Assembly (NCBI GenBank): GCA_016793885.1 | Contig: JAEUHE010000237.1 | Span: forward strand, 59,411-123,410 | Reading direction: 5' to 3' | Length of the DNA: 64,000 nucleotides | Origin: Verrucomicrobiales bacterium | Lineage (GTDB): Bacteria > Verrucomicrobiota > Verrucomicrobiia > Limisphaerales > UBA11320 | Shown here: positions 7,842 to 16,919 of the stretch, piece after piece | Numbering within the stretch: the first letter of the stretch is position 1 | Layout of the letters: each line of letters begins with the position of its first letter | The notes under the pieces: generated by a model | What the model saw: only the letters and a program-made list of their open reading frames with translations | Databases searched by the model: none | What the model was told of the DNA's origin: nothing | Made by a program: the position numbers and the translations under genes

Positions 7842-9279
7842 ACCGCAGCGATCCTCCGCGCCCCGATGTCCCGGTAAGCAAACCCCGGCACTCAGCCGCC
7901 GGGACTTCCTGCGCCGATCCAGCATGGGCTTCGGATCGCTGGCGTTCGGAGGACTGGCAACCCAGCACGCCCTCTCCGGAACCGCAGAGACCACGAGGAC
8001 CCACTTCGCCCCGCGGGCTAAGCAGGTGATTTTTCTGTTCATGGACGGCGGCGTGTCGCACATAGACACCTTTGATCCCAAGCCGGAGCTCACCCGCCGC
8101 AACGGCGAGCCGGCGAAGTGGCGAGCCGATACCTTGTCGCAAGCCACCAGCGCCGGACGCAAATGGCTGGGCTCCCTCTGGGAGTTCCGACAGCGGGGCC
8201 AATCTGGGTTGTGGGTCAGCGACCTCTTCCCGCACATGGCCCAGATCGCGGACGATCTGTGTGTGGTGCGATCCGTGGTCGGTGAGACCCCGCTGCACGG
8301 AGCTCAATCCCTCCTCCTTCATACCGGCCGATCCATAGGGGCCGCGCCCAGCATGGGATCCTGGGTTTCCTATGGGCTCGGGACGGAGAACGCACAGCTT
8401 CCCGGCTATGTGCTGCTGAACAATGACTGGATTCCTAACGGCGGATTCCAGAACTTCGCCAGCGCCTTCCTCCCCGCCACCCACCAGGCCACGCTCGTTC
8501 GCGCCCGCGGCACGCCCGTGGACAACATTCAGCCCGCCGACCCCATCGCGATCCAGCGAGCGAAGCTCGAGTTTTTACAGGAGCAGAACCGGGCTTCGGG
8601 CAAATCCAAGCAGACCGAGGAGTCTCTCGAGGCCGCCATTCAAAACTACGAGACGGCCGCGGAGATGCAGCTCAGCGTGCCGCAGCTCTGTGACATCAGC
8701 CGAGAACCACAGTCCGTCCAGCGGCTCTACGGCGTCGACCGCTCGAATGAGTTCGATCGCTTCTACGCCACTCAATGCCTTCGAGCCCGACGGCTGATCG
8801 AATCGGGGGTGCGATTCGTGGAGGTCACTTGCCCGCTGACCCACAGCAACAACGCGCCTTGGGATCAACATGGCGAACTCAAGCTGAGACACGAAGAGAA
8901 TGCCCGCATCACAGATCAGCCGGTCAGCGCGCTGGTGGCCGACCTCAAGGCCCGCGGGCTGCTCGACCAAACATTGGTGGTATGGGCCGGGGAGATGGGC
9001 CGCACCCCTCATAGCAGCGGCAAGGATGGAAGAGACCACCATGTGAGCGGCTATACCATCTGGATGACTGGAGGCGGAATACGCGGGGGAATGACGTTCG
9101 GGACCACCGACGAGATGGGCATGAGCGCCGTCGAAAATCCCGTCAACATCCACGACATCCACGCCACAATCCTGCATCAACTCGGCCTCAATCACGAACA
9201 CCTCACCTACCGTTTCGGAGGTCGCGACATGCGTTTGACCGATGTCCACGGGCAGGTCATCCGAAAAATTCTGACATGA
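7831..9279 (+). CDS. DUF1501 Tat-exported protein, module 1
   Basis: The 482-aa protein carries a twin-arginine signal (LSRRDFLRRSSMGFGSLAFGG, residues ~18-38), implying export in folded form. DUF1501 belongs to the alkaline-phosphatase/sulfatase superfamily by fold. Recognisable segments are FLFMDGGVSHIDTFDPKP, VVWAGEMGRTP, GRDHHVSGYTIW and HDIHATILHQLG. It sits directly after its usual partner DUF1553, starts within that gene's end (11-base overlap) and overlaps the next gene by 4 bases (ATGA), giving a tight three-gene operon. The substrate is unknown. Confidence 0.92.
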   Translation: MSIEPQRSSAPRCPGKQTPALSRRDFLRRSSMGFGSLAFGGLATQHALSGTAETTRTHFAPRAKQVIFLFMDGGVSHIDTFDPKPELTRRNGEPAKWRADTLSQATSAGRKWLGSLWEFRQRGQSGLWVSDLFPHMAQIADDLCVVRSVVGETPLHGAQSLLLHTGRSIGAAPSMGSWVSYGLGTENAQLPGYVLLNNDWIPNGGFQNFASAFLPATHQATLVRARGTPVDNIQPADPIAIQRAKLEFLQEQNRASGKSKQTEESLEAAIQNYETAAEMQLSVPQLCDISREPQSVQRLYGVDRSNEFDRFYATQCLRARRLIESGVRFVEVTCPLTHSNNAPWDQHGELKLRHEENARITDQPVSALVADLKARGLLDQTLVVWAGEMGRTPHSSGKDGRDHHVSGYTIWMTGGGIRGGMTFGTTDEMGMSAVENPVNIHDIHATILHQLGLNHEHLTYRFGGRDMRLTDVHGQVIRKILT

Positions 9280-9731
9280 CGCCCGAACCACTCCCGTTAC
9301 CCACGCTCAGCCCGGTGCTCCGTGTGGTCAATGCCGCCGAGGCCCTTGGATTTTATGTCGCTGTCTACGGCGCCAAGGAACGGTATCGACTCACCGATCC
9401 CAAGTCCGGCCGCATCGCCCACGCCGAACTGCAAATCGGGGATAGCGTGCTGATGCTGACTCAAAGCTCCGAACCCCAGCCATCCTTCGAGGGGACTCCG
9501 CCCCCCTCGGTCCAACTCTCTCTGGGAGTGGCCGACGTGGATGCGGTGGTGCAAGCGGCGGTTCGCAGCGGAAGTACCATCCTTCGCGCCCCTGCCAATC
9601 AGTTTTATGGGTATCGTTGCGCCAACCTGCGGGATCCCTTCGGTTTTGAATGGATGCTCTCGCAGCGCATTGAAAACCTCACTCCAGCCGAGATGCAGGA
9701 GCGATGGGGACGGAGCGCGACCTACAAATAA
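9276..9731 (+). CDS. VOC (glyoxalase/bleomycin-resistance) superfamily protein
   Basis: The 151-aa protein shows the beta-alpha-beta-beta-beta pattern of the VOC fold: LSPVLRVVNAAEALGFYVAVYGAKERYRL, AELQIGDSVLMLTQ, then VQLSLGVADVDAVVQAA and GYRCANLRDPFGFEWML. This PhnB/YdeM-like subgroup has members with no known metal chemistry. The start ATG overlaps the DUF1501 stop (ATGA), so translation is coupled. A VOC protein is not a standard partner of DUF1553/DUF1501, which makes its role here unclear. Confidence 0.88.
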   Translation: MTPEPLPLPTLSPVLRVVNAAEALGFYVAVYGAKERYRLTDPKSGRIAHAELQIGDSVLMLTQSSEPQPSFEGTPPPSVQLSLGVADVDAVVQAAVRSGSTILRAPANQFYGYRCANLRDPFGFEWMLSQRIENLTPAEMQERWGRSATYK

Positions 9732-10142
9732 CCCACTTCCCATCGGACCCCCGCACACGGGGTGGGATTAAAGGTGGGTGAGAAAGGTGGTGAAGTCCTG
9801 ACGGACTCGGCGGCCTTATGCCGGGCTTTCAGCCCTTGATGGGAGGGGGTCGTTACCTGGGGTTGTCACCCCAGGCTGGGATAGCACGCACCCTTGGTGC
9901 TTCAGCGCCACGAGCTTCCGACCTAACACCAAATTCAGCCCGGAACCTTAATCCCAGATTCCTACCGGATTAATCACTGGGGTTTGAGCCTGCGGGCCAC
10001 CGGCCCTGTCCCCCCCCCGCCGGGGGTGACAACCCCAGGTTTCGTCACCCCACACACGCTGAGGGCTGAAAGCCCGCACCATCGCACGGAATCACCCGCT
10101 GAGTTCAAACTGAATCTCCCCCACTTCCCATCGGACCCCCGC
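9732..10142. repeat. Palindromic intergenic repeat A, copy 2, between 23-bp direct repeats
   Basis: The core 9822-10076 has the same perfect 15-bp terminal inverted repeats as copy 1 (9822-9836 and 10062-10076). The left internal hairpin at 9856-9881 is identical to copy 1, but the right arm has diverged around a C-run (~10009-10039). The whole is flanked by a perfect 23-bp direct repeat at 9732-9754 and 10120-10142 (CCCACTTCCCATCGGACCCC + CGC), the first beginning immediately after the VOC stop codon. Nothing else is recognised between the VOC and sigma genes. Confidence 0.85.
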
Positions 10143-10203
10143 GCACGCCCGCCTCTCAAATCGGCTTTCCGCTAGCTTGCGTGAGTGCTACCTTCTTCAA
10201 ACG

Positions 10204-10959
10204 ATGCCTGTCTCCGAATCCAGTGCGAATGCCGAACCGCGCGGCCAGGCCTCGTTCCGAACTACCCATTGGAGCCTGGTAAAGGCCGCTGGGGGCAAAC
10301 CATCGGAAGCCTCAGCCAAAGCCCTGGAGCTCTTGTGCCGCAGCTATTGGTTTCCGGTGTATGCTCACATTCGACGCCGGGGGCACGGTCCTGAAGAAGC
10401 CCAGGATCTCACCCAAGGCTTCTTCGAAGAGTTGCTGGGCAAGAACCGACTGGAGCGGGCGGATGCCTCTCGCGGCCGATTCCGCTCCTTCCTACTCGCT
10501 TCGGCCAATCACTACCTCAGTCACGAGTGGGAAAAACAGAACGCCCACAAGCGGGGGCGTGGCCAAAAAACCATCTCGTTGGATAGCCTGGAGTCAGAAG
10601 ATCGCTATGAACTGGAAGCAGCTGTGGAGGCCTCGCCCGACCTGCTCTTTGACCGTCGCTGGGCCCGGACAATACTGGATCGGGTGTTCGGCGTTCTGCG
10701 CGCCGAATTCGATGTCGCCGGGCAGGTCAAACGATTCGACGTGCTGAAAGTATTCCTCCTGGGCGAACGAAGCGACCTTCCCCTCGCCGACGCAGCCGCC
10801 CGGCTGGGCATGTCGGAGCCCGCCATCAAGTCCGCGGTGCACCGGTTGCGGTTACGCTTCCGCGATGTGTTTCGCGCCGAGATCGCCGAAACCATCGACG
10901 ATGCGGCTGAGGTGGACGACGAAATGAGGCATCTGCTTCGGGCCCTACGTGAAGGCTGA
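10204..10959 (+). CDS. ECF-like RNA polymerase sigma factor
   Basis: About 251 aa from ATG 10204; a TTG nine codons upstream is less likely. The pattern FRTTHWSLVKAA, CRSYWFPVYAHIRRRGHGPEEAQDLTQGFF and RGRFRSFLLASANHYLSHEW is the sigma-2 region of an ECF-like group common in Planctomycetes, Verrucomicrobia and Acidobacteria. LADAAARLGMSEPAIKSAVHRLRLRFR near the C-terminus is the sigma-4 helix-turn-helix. No anti-sigma gene is adjacent; instead a Ser/Thr kinase gene follows 63 bases downstream, an arrangement seen in those phyla where phosphorylation may replace an anti-sigma factor (inference). Confidence 0.9.
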   Translation: MPVSESSANAEPRGQASFRTTHWSLVKAAGGKPSEASAKALELLCRSYWFPVYAHIRRRGHGPEEAQDLTQGFFEELLGKNRLERADASRGRFRSFLLASANHYLSHEWEKQNAHKRGRGQKTISLDSLESEDRYELEAAVEASPDLLFDRRWARTILDRVFGVLRAEFDVAGQVKRFDVLKVFLLGERSDLPLADAAARLGMSEPAIKSAVHRLRLRFRDVFRAEIAETIDDAAEVDDEMRHLLRALREG

Positions 10960-11022
10960 GCCGGTATGTTCCACGTCGAGGGCGAAACCTTTGCCTCGGT
11001 TTCCGTTAGAAACCAGTGACCG

Positions 11023-14000
11023 ATGCGTATGACACGCGATTCCAGCAGCCGGTGCCCTATCTGCGGTGCAACCCTCGGTGCAGCCAGCACCGAAGGCCTG
11101 TGCTCCGCCTGCCTGGTGGAATCGGTTCTGGCGAGCGACCCTGATGAGCCTGCGCCGTCCATGCCTCCGGATCAGCCGGTGCCTCTGGTTAAAATCCTCG
11201 GTGAATTCGAGCTCCTTGAGCGCATCGGACAGGGCGGAATGGGTGTCGTCTACAAGGCTCGCCAGGCTCAGTTGGATCGGCTCGTCGCTTTGAAGCTGAT
11301 TCATTCCCGGGAGGTGGCAGGACCCGACTTCGCGGAGCGGTTTCGCATCGAGGCGCGGGCGGCAGCCTCCTTGGAACACCCCAACATTGTGTCCGTCTTC
11401 GAAAGCGGCGAAATCGAGGGCCAGGCCTTTCTGGCCATGCGCCTCGTCGAAGGCCGGTCCTTGGATCAGGCGGCGGCCGCGCGGACGTACACCCCGGAGG
11501 CCGCGGCCAAACTGGTCATCAAAATCGCCGGAGCCGTTCACTACGCGCATCAGCGCGGAGTCCTTCATCGCGATTTAAAGCCAGGCAATGTATTGATCGA
11601 CCAAGACGGCGAACCTCACTTGACCGACTTCGGCCTCGCGAGATTGATGGAGCACGACAGCACCGTCACCAGCACTCTCGCCACTCTAGGAACGCCATCC
11701 TACATGGCTCCCGAACAGGCCTCCGGCGGAACTGCCAGGGCCACTACCGCGACCGATACCTACGGTCTCGGCGCCATCCTTTTCGAAGCCCTGACGGGCA
11801 GCCCCCCGTTTTCGGGGCCGACCACCTATGAGACAGTGCGTCGCGTGCTGGAGACCGACGCTCCGAGGCCCTCCATCCTGGATTCCCGGATCCCGGCAGA
11901 TCTCGACACGATCTGCCTGAAATGTCTCTCCAAAGACCCCAAGCATCGCTATGGCACCGCGCAAGAGCTGGCCCACGATCTGCAACGATGGCTGAACCAC
12001 GAGCCCATCACGGCGCGCCCCACCACTTGGATCGAAAGAACCCTCAAATGGACAAGGCGCAACCCGGCGCTGGCAGCGCTGATCGTCGTGTGTGTCGTGG
12101 GCGCAGCTGGCTTCGTGGCAGAGCGATCCAGAGCCGCCCAGAATCTTCGCCTGGAGCGGGACTTCTCGATTCAACAGCAGCGGCGGGCCGAGGCGGTGTC
12201 GGCCCGACTGCTGGTCGAGGACGCCGACCGACAACTTGGCGCTGGGCGTCCCAGCCACGCCCTCGCGCTGTTTGCCCATCTGGTCCGCCAATCCTCCAGT
12301 AACTACGTCGCCGGCTCCCGCATTGTGTCGCTGCTGAACCATCGCAACTTCGCGCTTCCGCTGTACTCGACCCAAGTGTCACGCGGAGGCGTGCGCTCCC
12401 TGCACCTCAACCAATCCGGGGACGAGGCCGTGATGGCGACCGCCGATGGACACGCGGTATTCTTCAACACCCGGGACGGTCACGCGGTTCGCCAGCCGCT
12501 GCCCCACTCGTCGAGCATCCTCGTCGCACGCTATAGTCCAGACAATCAGTTCCTCCTCACCATAGGGGAGGAAGGATCGCCCCGCATCTGGAAGTCTTCT
12601 ACCGGAGATCTGATTCAGACCCTTCGTTCGGAAACCAGCGGAAGCCGCTTCGCCGAGTTCAGCCCCGACGGTAGTCAAATAGCGACCTGCGGAGGTGTTG
12701 ACCCCGTCAAGCTCTGGAGTTGGCGGACGGGAAAGGGGGTCCGCGAGCTTCGCAACAGCCAAAACATTTCGCGCGCCCGGTTCAGTCCGGATGGCCGGAA
12801 GATCGTCACAATTTCCTACCTGGACGGCTCGATAAGGCTGTGGGATTTGGGAACGCCCGAGCCCGAGATCGTGCGCGAGGCTCAGCTGCCATCCGAGTTG
12901 AGCCAGGTGGCCTGGAGCCCCGATGGGAAACGGATCGCCGCGCAAGCGGAGGGCTATGAGACCGTCAGTATCCTGGACGTAGACACCTTCAAATTCATCG
13001 CCGGCCCTTTCCGCCACGCCGCCCCGATCTCCAGTGTGGAGTTCAGTCGAGATAGCCGGCTCCTGTGCACAACCTCGGACGATCGAACCGCCCGGGTGTG
13101 GGACCTCTCCAATAATCTGCCCCTCACCGAACCTCTTTCACACCCCGCCGGAGTCCTGGGGGCGGAGATCCTTCCCGACTCCCGGTCACTGCTCACGGTC
13201 TGTGAAGATGGCTTTGTTCGGCTGTGGGATATCGATGAAGGACGTAGCCTTTCCGTCCCCCTGCCCCATCCCTCCGCGATCCTGCACGCGAGCTTCAGTC
13301 CGGATGGCCGAAGCGTGGCCACGGTAGCCAACGACAATCAGCTGCGCCTCTGGAATGCCGCGGAGGCCCGACTGATCCACGAGTTACCTCTCGATGTCGA
13401 GCCCCTGCATAGCGTCCACTTCAGCCCCGACTCATCCCGCGTCGCAGCGATTGAAGGAGCCAAGTTCGTCCAACGCATGGAAGTTCGTGAGGGCAACTCA
13501 GCCCATGTCATCGATGTGCGGACGGGCCTTCGCCTCGTCGGCCCGCTTCCCCACGGCAAGCGAATGACCAGCGCCCAGTTCAGTCGGGACTCCCAATACC
13601 TGCTCGCCGCCTCCTGGAGCGGAAAAGTCACTTGGAGCGACCTGCGCCACACCAACGTCGGAACCGAAGTGGTGTTTTCAGGTTCCGAGACTGCTCGTGC
13701 CAGCTCCATCTGCTCAGCACGGCTGTCGCCGAGCCAGAAGGAGGTGCTGGTGGCGCTGGAATTCGGTCGAGCTGAACTCCGATCCTTGTCGCCACCCAAG
13801 CTGATTGGGCGCTTCCAGCATGGAAAGGTGGTGCGCTGGGCGGACTTCAGCCCCTCCGGCAAACACGTCATCACCACCTCGGACGACCATACTGCGCGGC
13901 TTTGGAAGGTCGATGCCTTTGAACAGCCCCTGGCAGTGCTTTCGCACGATCACTTCGTGCTCGGAGCCCAGTTCAGCCAGGACGAAACCAAGCTGATCAC

Positions 14001-14601
14001 GTACTCCAGCGATCGAACCGCCCGACTCTGGGAAGTGCCAACCGGACGCCTGTTGGCCGAGCCGCTGCGTCATGAAGACCAGGTTTGGTCGGCTTTCCTG
14101 ACTCGGGACGGAACTCGAGCCATCACCACGACTTGGGCTGGAACGCTGAGAGTGTGGGATACCCGGACCGGCCTTCCCTTGACGGAACCGCTCGGTGGCG
14201 GCATCTGGAAAAAGCCATTCATCAGTCAGCCAGACGACGCGAGGCTAAGCCCCGACGAGCAGGTCGTGCTCTGCCTCTTCGCGGATCGTAGTGCACGTTT
14301 GATCGAGGTGCCCCGGCTGCCTTACCGCGTTCCCTCCTGGCTGGCCGACCTCGCGGAGGCTGTGGCCGGCCAGGCGTTCGACGCGGACCGGCGACCCTTG
14401 CCGGTGGCTATGGACAGCCTTATCCGACTGCGCGAACGCCTCTCTCAGCCCCCTCTCCGCGAGAGTCCTGACCGGCTGTGGGAAGAGTGGGCGCGCTGGT
14501 TCTTCGCAAACCGTCGCACCCGAACCCTCAACGCGTGGTCATCCTTAACGCGCGAGAGCCTGCGCGATACCAACGGGTTGACCCGCGAGCCGCTTCCCTA
14601 G
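11023..14601 (+). CDS. Membrane Ser/Thr protein kinase with N-terminal zinc ribbon and C-terminal WD40 propellers
   Basis: The 1192-aa protein begins with a four-Cys ribbon (CPICGATLG..GLCSACLVE, residues ~8-30). The kinase domain (~64-330) has GQGGMGVVYKA, the catalytic Lys in VALKLI, HRDLKPGNVLID, DFGLARL and GTPSYMAPEQ, so all core residues for activity are present. A membrane helix (NPALAALIVVCVVGAAGFVA, ~346-366) is followed by a short coiled coil and then WD40 repeats to ~1100 (many FSPDG/FSRDS..LLTxS..RTARLWD units, at least a dozen). With the cytosolic kinase preceding the single helix, the propellers are probably external sensors. Likely works with the adjacent sigma factor. Confidence 0.93.
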   Translation: MRMTRDSSSRCPICGATLGAASTEGLCSACLVESVLASDPDEPAPSMPPDQPVPLVKILGEFELLERIGQGGMGVVYKARQAQLDRLVALKLIHSREVAGPDFAERFRIEARAAASLEHPNIVSVFESGEIEGQAFLAMRLVEGRSLDQAAAARTYTPEAAAKLVIKIAGAVHYAHQRGVLHRDLKPGNVLIDQDGEPHLTDFGLARLMEHDSTVTSTLATLGTPSYMAPEQASGGTARATTATDTYGLGAILFEALTGSPPFSGPTTYETVRRVLETDAPRPSILDSRIPADLDTICLKCLSKDPKHRYGTAQELAHDLQRWLNHEPITARPTTWIERTLKWTRRNPALAALIVVCVVGAAGFVAERSRAAQNLRLERDFSIQQQRRAEAVSARLLVEDADRQLGAGRPSHALALFAHLVRQSSSNYVAGSRIVSLLNHRNFALPLYSTQVSRGGVRSLHLNQSGDEAVMATADGHAVFFNTRDGHAVRQPLPHSSSILVARYSPDNQFLLTIGEEGSPRIWKSSTGDLIQTLRSETSGSRFAEFSPDGSQIATCGGVDPVKLWSWRTGKGVRELRNSQNISRARFSPDGRKIVTISYLDGSIRLWDLGTPEPEIVREAQLPSELSQVAWSPDGKRIAAQAEGYETVSILDVDTFKFIAGPFRHAAPISSVEFSRDSRLLCTTSDDRTARVWDLSNNLPLTEPLSHPAGVLGAEILPDSRSLLTVCEDGFVRLWDIDEGRSLSVPLPHPSAILHASFSPDGRSVATVANDNQLRLWNAAEARLIHELPLDVEPLHSVHFSPDSSRVAAIEGAKFVQRMEVREGNSAHVIDVRTGLRLVGPLPHGKRMTSAQFSRDSQYLLAASWSGKVTWSDLRHTNVGTEVVFSGSETARASSICSARLSPSQKEVLVALEFGRAELRSLSPPKLIGRFQHGKVVRWADFSPSGKHVITTSDDHTARLWKVDAFEQPLAVLSHDHFVLGAQFSQDETKLITYSSDRTARLWEVPTGRLLAEPLRHEDQVWSAFLTRDGTRAITTTWAGTLRVWDTRTGLPLTEPLGGGIWKKPFISQPDDARLSPDEQVVLCLFADRSARLIEVPRLPYRVPSWLADLAEAVAGQAFDADRRPLPVAMDSLIRLRERLSQPPLRESPDRLWEEWARWFFANRRTRTLNAWSSLTRESLRDTNGLTREPLP

Positions 14602-14656
14602 CAGGCCGCAGATTTTCAGATGGTGTCAGTGGCCGATTTCCTCTAAACGCTTGGCC

Positions 14657-14857
14657 ATGAAACTAACCTGGAAGGATTTCGAAGAGATTGCCTGGGCGTT
14701 GATGGACAAGTATCCCGATCAAGACCCCCTGAAGCTCAGCTTCCCGAAGCTGCATAAAATGGTCTGCGAGCTGGAGGACTTTGGGGATGCGCCGGACAAA
14801 TCAAACGAAAAGGTCCTGGAGAATATCCAAATGGCCTGGTACGAAGAGAAGAAGTAA
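14657..14857 (+). CDS. iscX: IscX-family Fe-S assembly accessory protein
   Basis: A 66-aa acidic protein from ATG 14657. LTWKDFEEIAWALMDKYPDQDP, LHKMVCELEDF and the C-terminal helix SNEKVLENIQMAWYEE align with IscX/YfhJ, which binds iron and the cysteine desulfurase IscS and modulates cluster assembly. In proteobacteria the gene closes the isc operon; here no isc genes are nearby. It lies 55 bases after the kinase gene and 17 before ridA, so it probably belongs to a small iscX-ridA-rmuC transcript. Confidence 0.85.
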   Translation: MKLTWKDFEEIAWALMDKYPDQDPLKLSFPKLHKMVCELEDFGDAPDKSNEKVLENIQMAWYEEKK

Positions 14858-14874
14858 ACGCGTTCCAGCATCCC

Positions 14875-15261
14875 ATGCCAACCAAGACTATCATCAAGCC
14901 AGCCCAGGCTGCCCCAGCGCTGGGACCTTACAACCACGGCGTGCGGGTCGGAGACCTGCTGTTCTGCGCGGGCCAGATACCGATCGATCCTCAACACCCA
15001 CAGGCCCCCTTCCCGCCGGACATCAAGGGCCAGACGGAACGGGTCTTGGACAACGTCCGGCTGATACTGGCCGACCAACACCTGAGCTTTGCCAACGTCG
15101 TCAAGACCACCGTCTTCATGACCAACCTAACCGACTTTGCGGGGATGAACGAGGTTTACAGCCGCTACTTCACGGCCGACTTCCCCGCCCGCTCCACCGT
15201 TCAGGTCGCGGCGCTTCCCCGAGGAGCCCAAGTGGAGATCGAAGTCATCGCCCACTACTGA
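14875..15261 (+). CDS. ridA: RidA family enamine/imine deaminase
   Basis: The 128-aa length is typical. Conserved elements are AAPALGPYNHGVRVGDLLFCAGQIPID, the QTERVLDNV helix, VVKTTVFMTNLTDFAGMNEVY and the RSTVQVAALPRGAQVEIEVIA C-terminus with the substrate-carboxylate-binding Arg. RidA hydrolyses reactive 2-aminoacrylate and related enamines released by PLP enzymes, in the cytosol. Lies between iscX (17 bases) and rmuC (31 bases). Confidence 0.93.
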   Translation: MPTKTIIKPAQAAPALGPYNHGVRVGDLLFCAGQIPIDPQHPQAPFPPDIKGQTERVLDNVRLILADQHLSFANVVKTTVFMTNLTDFAGMNEVYSRYFTADFPARSTVQVAALPRGAQVEIEVIAHY

Positions 15262-15292
15262 GCGCACCCGGAGATTCTGTTGTCCCTCGATC

Positions 15293-16816
15293 ATGATGTC
15301 GCTCGTCTATCTGCTAGTGGGTGTCGTTCTAGGAGGGACCATCGGATGGTTCATCCGCAGCAGTTCCCTGCCCAAGGCGCAGCGGGACGATCGCCTGGAG
15401 GAAGAGTTGCGGCAGCAGGCAACTCAGGCCCAGCAAAGCTTGGCGGCGACGCGCGATCAGCTCACGCAGTCCCAGACCACCGCCGCCAGCCTCGAAGCCA
15501 CCCAACGATCCGCGCTGCTCCAACTCGAGGCGGCCCAGGTCGAGCTTGTCCAAAGCCGTTCAGCGCAGGAGCTCCTGCGCGATGAGCTTCGGAAAACCTC
15601 CGAGTCCGCGGCGACCGCGCGCGCCGAGGCGCAGGCCGCCGTCCACCAACTGGCCGAACAGAAAGTGCAGCATGAGCAGGAGCAAGGGCTCCTGCGCGAG
15701 GGGCAGAACCGCGCGCTCGCCGATCTCCGCGAGGCATTTAAGGCCTTGAGCAGCGATGCCCTGCGTCAGGTCCAACCCGAGTTTTTGCGGCTCGCCAACG
15801 AAACGTTTGCCAAGTTCGCCGAGGCCTCCAAAGGGGACCTCTCCCAGCGCCAGCAATCGATCGCCACCCTGGTAAAGCCGTTGGAGGAACAGCTGCACAG
15901 CTACCAGCAGCGATTACAGACGGCCGAGTCCTCCCAATCCAATCTGTTGGGCGAAATCCGGAAACAACTCGAAAGCCTCACCCAGCAGAGCCATTCGCTC
16001 TCGAGCGAGACCTCCCAACTTCGACGTGTGCTGAGTTCCAACCAGGCGCGAGGCCGATGGGGTGAAGAAACCCTTCGCCGGGTCGTCGAGGCAGCGGGGA
16101 TGAGCACGCACTGCGACTTCACCGAGCAGGCCCAGTCGGATGACAGCAAGCCGGACCTGTTGATCCACCTCCCGGGCGAGCGCGTCATCATCGTCGATGC
16201 CAAGGTTCCCGACCTCGAATTTCTCAACGGATTGGAGAGCGCCGACGAGGTTAGCCGCAGTGAAGCGTTGGCCGAACATGCCAACCGCCTCAAGCAAACC
16301 ATCAAGGCCCTAGCCGAAAGGGACTACCCAGCCAAATTCGAGAACTCGTTGGATTTCGTCGTGCTGTTTCTACCGGCGGAATCGCTTTTCAGTGCCGCCT
16401 TGGAAGGCGATCGAGAGCTGATGATTTGGGCTCAGAATCGTCGGATCCTGCTGGCCACTCCCTCCTCGCTCCTGGCCATCCTCCGCTCCGTCAGCGTGAG
16501 CTGGCAGCATCATGCTCAGACCCAGAACGCTCGCGACATCGCCACCGCCGCCCAGGAGCTCTACGGAAGGGTCTGCAAGTTTATCGAGCACTTTGAGCGG
16601 GTCCGCGACGGACTCGAAAAAGCCACCAACGCCTACAATCAGGCCGTCGGCAGCTACGAACGCCAGGTCCGCCCGAGCGCGGAGCGACTCAAACAGCTCG
16701 GTGGCGCCATTGAGGGAAAAGAAGCGGAGATCATTCCCCCGCTCGAAACCCCACTGCGACTGCCTCCAACCACGGGCATCAAAGAAGAGTCCTCCCAGAC
16801 CACTTTGAGGACCTGA
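15293..16816 (+). CDS. rmuC: RmuC-family DNA recombination protein
   Basis: The 507-aa protein starts with a membrane helix (SLVYLLVGVVLGGTIGWFI), followed by a long Gln/Glu/Ala-rich coiled coil (~30-240). The conserved RmuC nuclease-like core follows (RGRWGEETLRRVVEAAGM, KPDLLIHLPGERVIIVDAKVP, FVVLFLPAESLFSAAL), with the PD-(D/E)xK-like D..DAK residues present. RmuC limits inversion between short inverted repeats in E. coli, which is suggestive in a genome so rich in inverted repeats, although that link is inference. The tail after ~480 is Pro-rich and not conserved. Confidence 0.92.
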   Translation: MMSLVYLLVGVVLGGTIGWFIRSSSLPKAQRDDRLEEELRQQATQAQQSLAATRDQLTQSQTTAASLEATQRSALLQLEAAQVELVQSRSAQELLRDELRKTSESAATARAEAQAAVHQLAEQKVQHEQEQGLLREGQNRALADLREAFKALSSDALRQVQPEFLRLANETFAKFAEASKGDLSQRQQSIATLVKPLEEQLHSYQQRLQTAESSQSNLLGEIRKQLESLTQQSHSLSSETSQLRRVLSSNQARGRWGEETLRRVVEAAGMSTHCDFTEQAQSDDSKPDLLIHLPGERVIIVDAKVPDLEFLNGLESADEVSRSEALAEHANRLKQTIKALAERDYPAKFENSLDFVVLFLPAESLFSAALEGDRELMIWAQNRRILLATPSSLLAILRSVSVSWQHHAQTQNARDIATAAQELYGRVCKFIEHFERVRDGLEKATNAYNQAVGSYERQVRPSAERLKQLGGAIEGKEAEIIPPLETPLRLPPTTGIKEESSQTTLRT

Positions 16817-16919
16817 GTTCTGTGTCGGGCGACCTGTCCCCCTCCACCGCACACCGGGCTCATCCCTCCCGTTACGCCACTTCCTTCACGGATCACTTCA
16901 CAACTCTACAGCAGTGGCT

